From Enterococcus saigonensis (GTDB lineage Bacteria; Bacillota; Bacilli; Lactobacillales; Enterococcaceae), in assembly GCF_011397115.1 (NCBI RefSeq), contig NZ_AP022822.1:851001-915000 (forward strand): a stretch of DNA of 64,000 nt, in the 5' to 3' direction. The stretch's first letter is position 1. Every line of letters begins with the position of its first letter. Position numbers and translations under genes: made by a program. Of the stretch, positions 60,558 through 64,000 are shown in pieces. The notes under the pieces are model-generated. The model had not been told where the DNA came from and ran no database searches. It saw only the letters and a list, made by a program, of their open reading frames with translations.

Positions 60558-61369
60558 AAAAAGAGCGCGTAGATGTTTTAGCACACCAACAAGGTTTATT
60601 TGAAACCAGAGAACAGGCCAAAAGAGGCGTAATGGCAGGATTGGTTTATTTAGCCAAAAATAGCGAGCGATTAGATAAGCCTGGTGAGAAAATTCCTATT
60701 GATGCCATTTTGGAATTAAAAGGAACTAAATTACCGTATGTTTCCCGCGGGGGCTTGAAATTAGAAAAGGCGTTGCAGGTTTTTGATTTGACGATGCAAG
60801 ACAAAATTTTGTTAGATATTGGCGCCTCAACAGGTGGATTTACCGATGTCGCACTGCAAAATGGTGCCCAGTTAAGCTACGCGTTAGATGTTGGTTATAA
60901 TCAGTTAGCATGGAAGTTGCGTCAAGATCCTCGAGTAGTTGTTATGGAACGAACGAATTTTCGATACAGTGAACCAGCTGATTTTACTAAAGGGTTACCA
61001 CAAATTGCGACAATTGACGTCTCCTTTATTTCTTTAAGTTTAATATTGCCGCCACTAGCTAAAATTTTGGTTGAAAATGGCGATGTAATGGCGTTAATTA
61101 AACCTCAATTTGAAGCGGGTAAAGAAGCTGTAGGAAAACATGGCATCGTCAGAGATTTTAAGGTTCATCAAAGTGTACTGGAAAAAACGTTAGCGATGGC
61201 TGTCGCAAGTGGTTTTTCTGTGGTAGGATTGGATTATTCACCGATTAAAGGTGGCGAGGGAAATATTGAGTTTATTACGCATTTGAAAAAAAGTGAAGCT
61301 CCTACTCTTGCAACAAATATTGTAATTGCAGATGTAGTAGATGCAGCACACAGACAGTTAAAGCAATAA
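60554..61369 (+). CDS. tlyA: TlyA-family rRNA methyltransferase
   Basis: A 271-residue protein with an N-terminal S4 RNA-binding domain (RVDVLAHQQGLFETREQAKRGVMAGLVY) and an RrmJ/FtsJ-like methyltransferase with SAM motif LLDIGASTGGFTDVALQNGA. TlyA adds 2'-O-methyl groups to rRNA; it is often misnamed hemolysin. Usual position between ispA and argR. Confidence 0.94.
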   Translation: MKKERVDVLAHQQGLFETREQAKRGVMAGLVYLAKNSERLDKPGEKIPIDAILELKGTKLPYVSRGGLKLEKALQVFDLTMQDKILLDIGASTGGFTDVALQNGAQLSYALDVGYNQLAWKLRQDPRVVVMERTNFRYSEPADFTKGLPQIATIDVSFISLSLILPPLAKILVENGDVMALIKPQFEAGKEAVGKHGIVRDFKVHQSVLEKTLAMAVASGFSVVGLDYSPIKGGEGNIEFITHLKKSEAPTLATNIVIADVVDAAHRQLKQ

Positions 61370-61403
61370 CGGCTTTATTCTAAACAAATCATGGATTTTA
61401 GCT

Positions 61404-61490
61404 ATCCAAATAATAACTGTATTTAATTTTACATCATTTTATTTAGTAAATGATGTAAAGAATTAAGTTACAGCTATTATTTGGATTTTT
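61404..61490 (+). terminator. Large nested hairpin after tlyA
   Basis: ATCCAAATAATA (61404-61415) with TATTATTTGGAT (61475-61486) and T5. Inside is TACATCATTT/AAATGATGTA. It ends the folD-tlyA operon. Confidence 0.8.
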
Positions 61491-61655
61491 GTTGTTTTAG
61501 TAGGGATTGCTAAGAAAATTTTAGTTTTTTACTGCCTTTATTTATACGTAAAAATACGTTATTATTAATAAGAATTCAAAGTCAAATAATTTTAGAAAAA
61601 GGCGTGTGAATGAACTTTATTTCCTACGGCTTTATTTTATGTGAAGGAGCAAACT

Positions 61656-62105
61656 ATGAGAAAGAAAGAGCGTCATCGTTTGATTACCCGTTTGTTAACA
61701 GAAAAAAATATCCAGAAACAAGAAGATTTTGTTGATTTGTTAAAAAGTCGCGGTGTCGTGGTAACACAAGCCACAATTTCTCGTGATATAAAGGAATTAA
61801 AACTAATCAAAGTACCATCGCAAGAAGGTGGCTATCGCTATAGTCTGCCAGCTGAAACTGCAGAAGATGTCGGGGCAAAATTGGAAAAAATGTTAAAAGA
61901 TGCCTTTGTTTCTGTTGATCAAATGGAAAAATTTGTGGTGCTAAAAACATTACCAGGTAATGCGTCAGCTATTGCCAATTTAATTGAAAAAAGATTTCAA
62001 GATAATTTATTTTCTGTATTGAATGATGATGACACGGTTTTAATGATTACCCGAACAGAAGCAGCTGCCCAAGATTTACGGCGGGAATTTTTGCGCTTTT
62101 TATAA
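61656..62105 (+). CDS. argR: Arginine repressor family regulator (ArgR/AhrC)
   Basis: A 149-residue regulator with an N-terminal winged helix (RLITRLLTEKNIQKQEDFVDLLKSRG, then TQATISRDIKEL) and a C-terminal arginine-binding domain (LPGNASAIANLIE, DDDTVLMI). The GTxxGTD-like arginine motif is altered (LPGN and NDDDTV), and it may be the recN-linked AhrC type. ATG 61656 follows GAAGGAGC. Confidence 0.94.
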   Translation: MRKKERHRLITRLLTEKNIQKQEDFVDLLKSRGVVVTQATISRDIKELKLIKVPSQEGGYRYSLPAETAEDVGAKLEKMLKDAFVSVDQMEKFVVLKTLPGNASAIANLIEKRFQDNLFSVLNDDDTVLMITRTEAAAQDLRREFLRFL

Positions 62106-62124
62106 AAGCAGGAGTTGAAGTTGA

Positions 62125-63801
62125 ATGTTAGTAGAATTAGCAATTAAAAATTTTGCAATTATTTCCAGTCTACGTTTGCAATTTCATCAAGGTATGACAG
62201 CATTAACTGGAGAAACGGGTGCAGGAAAATCAATCATTATTGATGCAATGGGCCTTTTATGTGGGAGCCGGGGTTCTAGTGATTATATTCGTGAAGGTAG
62301 TAATAAATGTAGCCTTGAAGGTTTATTCGAATTGCCTAAAAGTAGTCAGTTAAACGAGTTATTGCACGAGCTAGGCATTGAAACAGAGGACGAATTACTA
62401 ATTGTACAACGGGATATTAGTCAAAGTGGTAAAAATATTTGTCGTGTGAACGGCCGCACGTTAACCTTAGCAAATTTGCGACGGATTGGAGCTTTCTTAG
62501 TTGATATTCAAGGGCAAAATGAACATCAAGAACTGCTGCAACCAGATCGTCATTTGCATTTATTAGATCAATTTGGTGGACAAAAATTTCATGAATTATT
62601 AGAGCGCTATCAACAAGCTTATGAAAAATTTCAACATTTAAATAAGCAAATGCGTAAAATTCAAGTTAATGAACAGTCATATGTACAAAGAGTAGATATG
62701 CTGCATTTTCAGCAAGATGAAATTGCAAGTGCCAATTTGTTACCAAATGAAGAGGAAGAACTAGTAGAAGAGCGAGAAAAATTAGGGAATTATCAAAAAA
62801 TTGTTGATAGTCTGGCTAAAAGTTATGCGCTTTTAACTAACGATGAAGAAAATAGCTTAGATGGAATTGGCGCTGCCTTAACGAATATGCAAGATATTGC
62901 ACATTTGGATAATGAATATGAAACAATTAGTGAGAACTTACAATCTGCTTTTTATTTATTACAAGATGCGGCTGGTGATATTTCCCGACAATTAGATAGT
63001 TTATCTTTTGATGAAGGGCGCTTAGAAGAGGTGAATCAACGGTTAGAATTAATTCGTCAATTAAAACGAAAATATGGTGAGAGTATCCCAGAAATTTTAG
63101 CGTATTATGATGAAATAAAAAAAGAACTTGCTGAATCTGCTTTTTCTGAAGGTCAGTTAGAGCAATTGGCAAAAGAAGTTCATATACAAGAACAAGTAGT
63201 GTGGCATTTCGCAGAAGAGTTGCATCAAGAACGAAAAAGGATTGCCCGCAAACTCGCAAAAGCTATTGTCACCGAGTTAAAAGAACTCTATATGGAGTAT
63301 AGTCAGTTTGAAGTCCGTTTTAATAATGGCAAAAAAATACTTCATGAAAATGGGTTTGATGAAGTGGAATTCTATCTAACTACCAATCCAGGAGAACCCT
63401 TAAAGCCCTTAGTTAAGGTTGCTTCAGGTGGTGAATTGTCCCGGATGTTATTAGCATTAAAAACAATTTTTTCTCAAAGTCAAGGCATTACGAGTATTGT
63501 TTTTGATGAAGTCGATACAGGTGTGAGCGGTAGAGTCGCACAAGCAATTGCTGAAAAAATTGCTAAAATTGCGGAAAATTCTCAAGTTTTGTGTATTACC
63601 CACTTACCACAAGTTGCAGCAATTGCGGATTATCAGTATTACATTAAAAAGGAAGTCAGCCAAGGACGAACGCAAACAATCGTTTCTGAATTAGCCCCGC
63701 ATTTACGCATAAACGAAATTGCACGTATGTTAGCTGGAGCTGAGGTGACTGATTTAACGCTGGAACATGCCAAGGAGCTTTTGGCTATGGCTGGTCATTA
63801 G
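62125..63801 (+). CDS. recN: DNA repair protein RecN
   Basis: A 558-residue SMC-like ATPase for double-strand break repair: Walker A TGETGAGKSIIIDAMG, a long coiled coil (about 155-390), signature VASGGELSRMLLALK, Walker B FDEVDTGVSG and the ITHLPQVAA H-loop. It lies 19 bp after argR. Confidence 0.97.
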   Translation: MLVELAIKNFAIISSLRLQFHQGMTALTGETGAGKSIIIDAMGLLCGSRGSSDYIREGSNKCSLEGLFELPKSSQLNELLHELGIETEDELLIVQRDISQSGKNICRVNGRTLTLANLRRIGAFLVDIQGQNEHQELLQPDRHLHLLDQFGGQKFHELLERYQQAYEKFQHLNKQMRKIQVNEQSYVQRVDMLHFQQDEIASANLLPNEEEELVEEREKLGNYQKIVDSLAKSYALLTNDEENSLDGIGAALTNMQDIAHLDNEYETISENLQSAFYLLQDAAGDISRQLDSLSFDEGRLEEVNQRLELIRQLKRKYGESIPEILAYYDEIKKELAESAFSEGQLEQLAKEVHIQEQVVWHFAEELHQERKRIARKLAKAIVTELKELYMEYSQFEVRFNNGKKILHENGFDEVEFYLTTNPGEPLKPLVKVASGGELSRMLLALKTIFSQSQGITSIVFDEVDTGVSGRVAQAIAEKIAKIAENSQVLCITHLPQVAAIADYQYYIKKEVSQGRTQTIVSELAPHLRINEIARMLAGAEVTDLTLEHAKELLAMAGH

Positions 63802-63862
63802 TCTATTTAAAAAGAGTCGTGAAAAAAGCAACTGCTTTTTTCACGACTCTTTTTAAATAGAC
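63801..63862. terminator. 30-bp perfect hairpin after recN
   Basis: Arms 63801-63830 and 63833-63862 are exact inverse complements with only 2 nt between. It separates convergent genes and serves both. Confidence 0.9.
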
Positions 63863-63871
63863 GTACACGTT

Positions 63872-63988
63872 TTACATGACGCTTAAAATTGCAGTTAAAA
63901 AGACAGAACCAACAGTCAAAATTAACATGGTCCAAATGACGATTTTGGTTACTTTACTAAAAGTACTACTTGATTTTTTTTCGTTCAT
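63872..63988 (-). CDS. DUF4044-like single-helix miniprotein
   Basis: A 38-residue protein with one membrane helix: MNEKKSSSTFSKVTKIVIW then a hydrophobic stretch to residue 38. It resembles the DUF4044 miniproteins I recall from enterococci. RBS AGGGTGG lies upstream of ATG 63988. Function unknown. Confidence 0.75.
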   Translation of the reverse strand: MNEKKSSSTFSKVTKIVIWTMLILTVGSVFLTAILSVM

Positions 63989-64000
63989 AAAAGCCACCCT

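Noticed and set aside
61550..61600. ARG box before argR
   Set aside because: Repeats such as ATACGTAAAAATACGT are palindromic but do not match the TNTGAATWWWWATTCANW operator well enough.

Overview
The window is a 64-kb, low-GC, gene-dense chromosomal segment from a Firmicute. The best fit is Enterococcaceae (Enterococcus or a close relative such as Vagococcus). This rests on a LevR-type sigma-54 activator next to a mannose-family PTS with a ManO protein, a dltXABCD operon directly behind a BceAB-type peptide transporter (the arrangement I recall from Enterococcus faecalis), nrdDG, Prp/L27, and strong AGGAGG ribosome sites throughout. No rRNA, prophage, plasmid functions or CRISPR array was seen. 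The assignment is inference; no search was run.

Layout. 1-3.1 kb (minus): an SPFH protein, a zinc-ribbon membrane protein and a TPM-domain protein, resembling the Bacillus ydjI-ydjG-ydjH envelope-stress module but without an adjacent pspA. 3.3-10.5 kb: replication and repair housekeeping genes (dnaX, ybaB, recR, tmk, pstA/darA, holB, ricT, yabA, rsmI). 10.5-11.3 kb: a decayed IS3-family remnant. 11.4-15.7 kb: dinB, then nrdG and nrdD on minus behind two NrdR-like boxes. 15.9-23.4 kb: a peptide-resistance ABC transporter and the D-alanylation operon, which together set cell-envelope defence. 23.5-28.4 kb: a glutamyl aminopeptidase, a metallo-beta-lactamase-fold protein, a lipoate ligase, and a short archaeal-type prolyl-tRNA synthetase behind a T-box. 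28.4-31.1 kb: a divergent pair that both look like dead enzymes, a GHKL-type sensor without its phospho-acceptor His and a signal-peptidase-like protein without its catalytic Ser and His/Lys. 31.1-38.9 kb: mixed small genes, tRNA-Arg, a glycolipid-type glycosyltransferase, an Fe-S-less family-4 UDG, rplU-prp-rpmA, a divergent cold-shock-domain protein, an acetyltransferase and an unusual tRNA-Glu(CUC).

39.2-46.1 kb: LevR/MptR and a mannose-type PTS. A near-perfect -24/-12 sigma-54 promoter precedes the operon, and a TGACACAC-like octamer recurs upstream of both levR and the operon. 46.3-47.7 kb: a small GlsB/YeaQ-like membrane protein and pepP. 47.9-55.3 kb: a self-contained carbohydrate island lying between pepP and efp, which are usually close neighbours. 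It holds an AraC regulator, a sugar-binding lipoprotein, two ABC permeases, a GH112 galacto-N-biose/lacto-N-biose phosphorylase, a tiny two-helix membrane protein and a ROK kinase without the usual zinc motif. Its apparent job is to import a Gal-beta-1,3-HexNAc disaccharide (from mucin or milk glycans), split it with phosphate into Gal-1-P and HexNAc, and phosphorylate a product. An ABC ATPase and the Gal-1-P enzymes must be encoded elsewhere. 55.5-63.8 kb: the conserved block efp-asp23-nusB-folD-xseA-xseB-ispA-tlyA-argR-recN. The window ends in a DUF4044-like miniprotein.

The most interesting items are the divergent pseudo-kinase/pseudo-signal-peptidase pair, the phosphorylase island with its non-canonical ROK kinase and miniprotein, the T-box-controlled archaeal-type ProRS, and the CUC glutamate tRNA.
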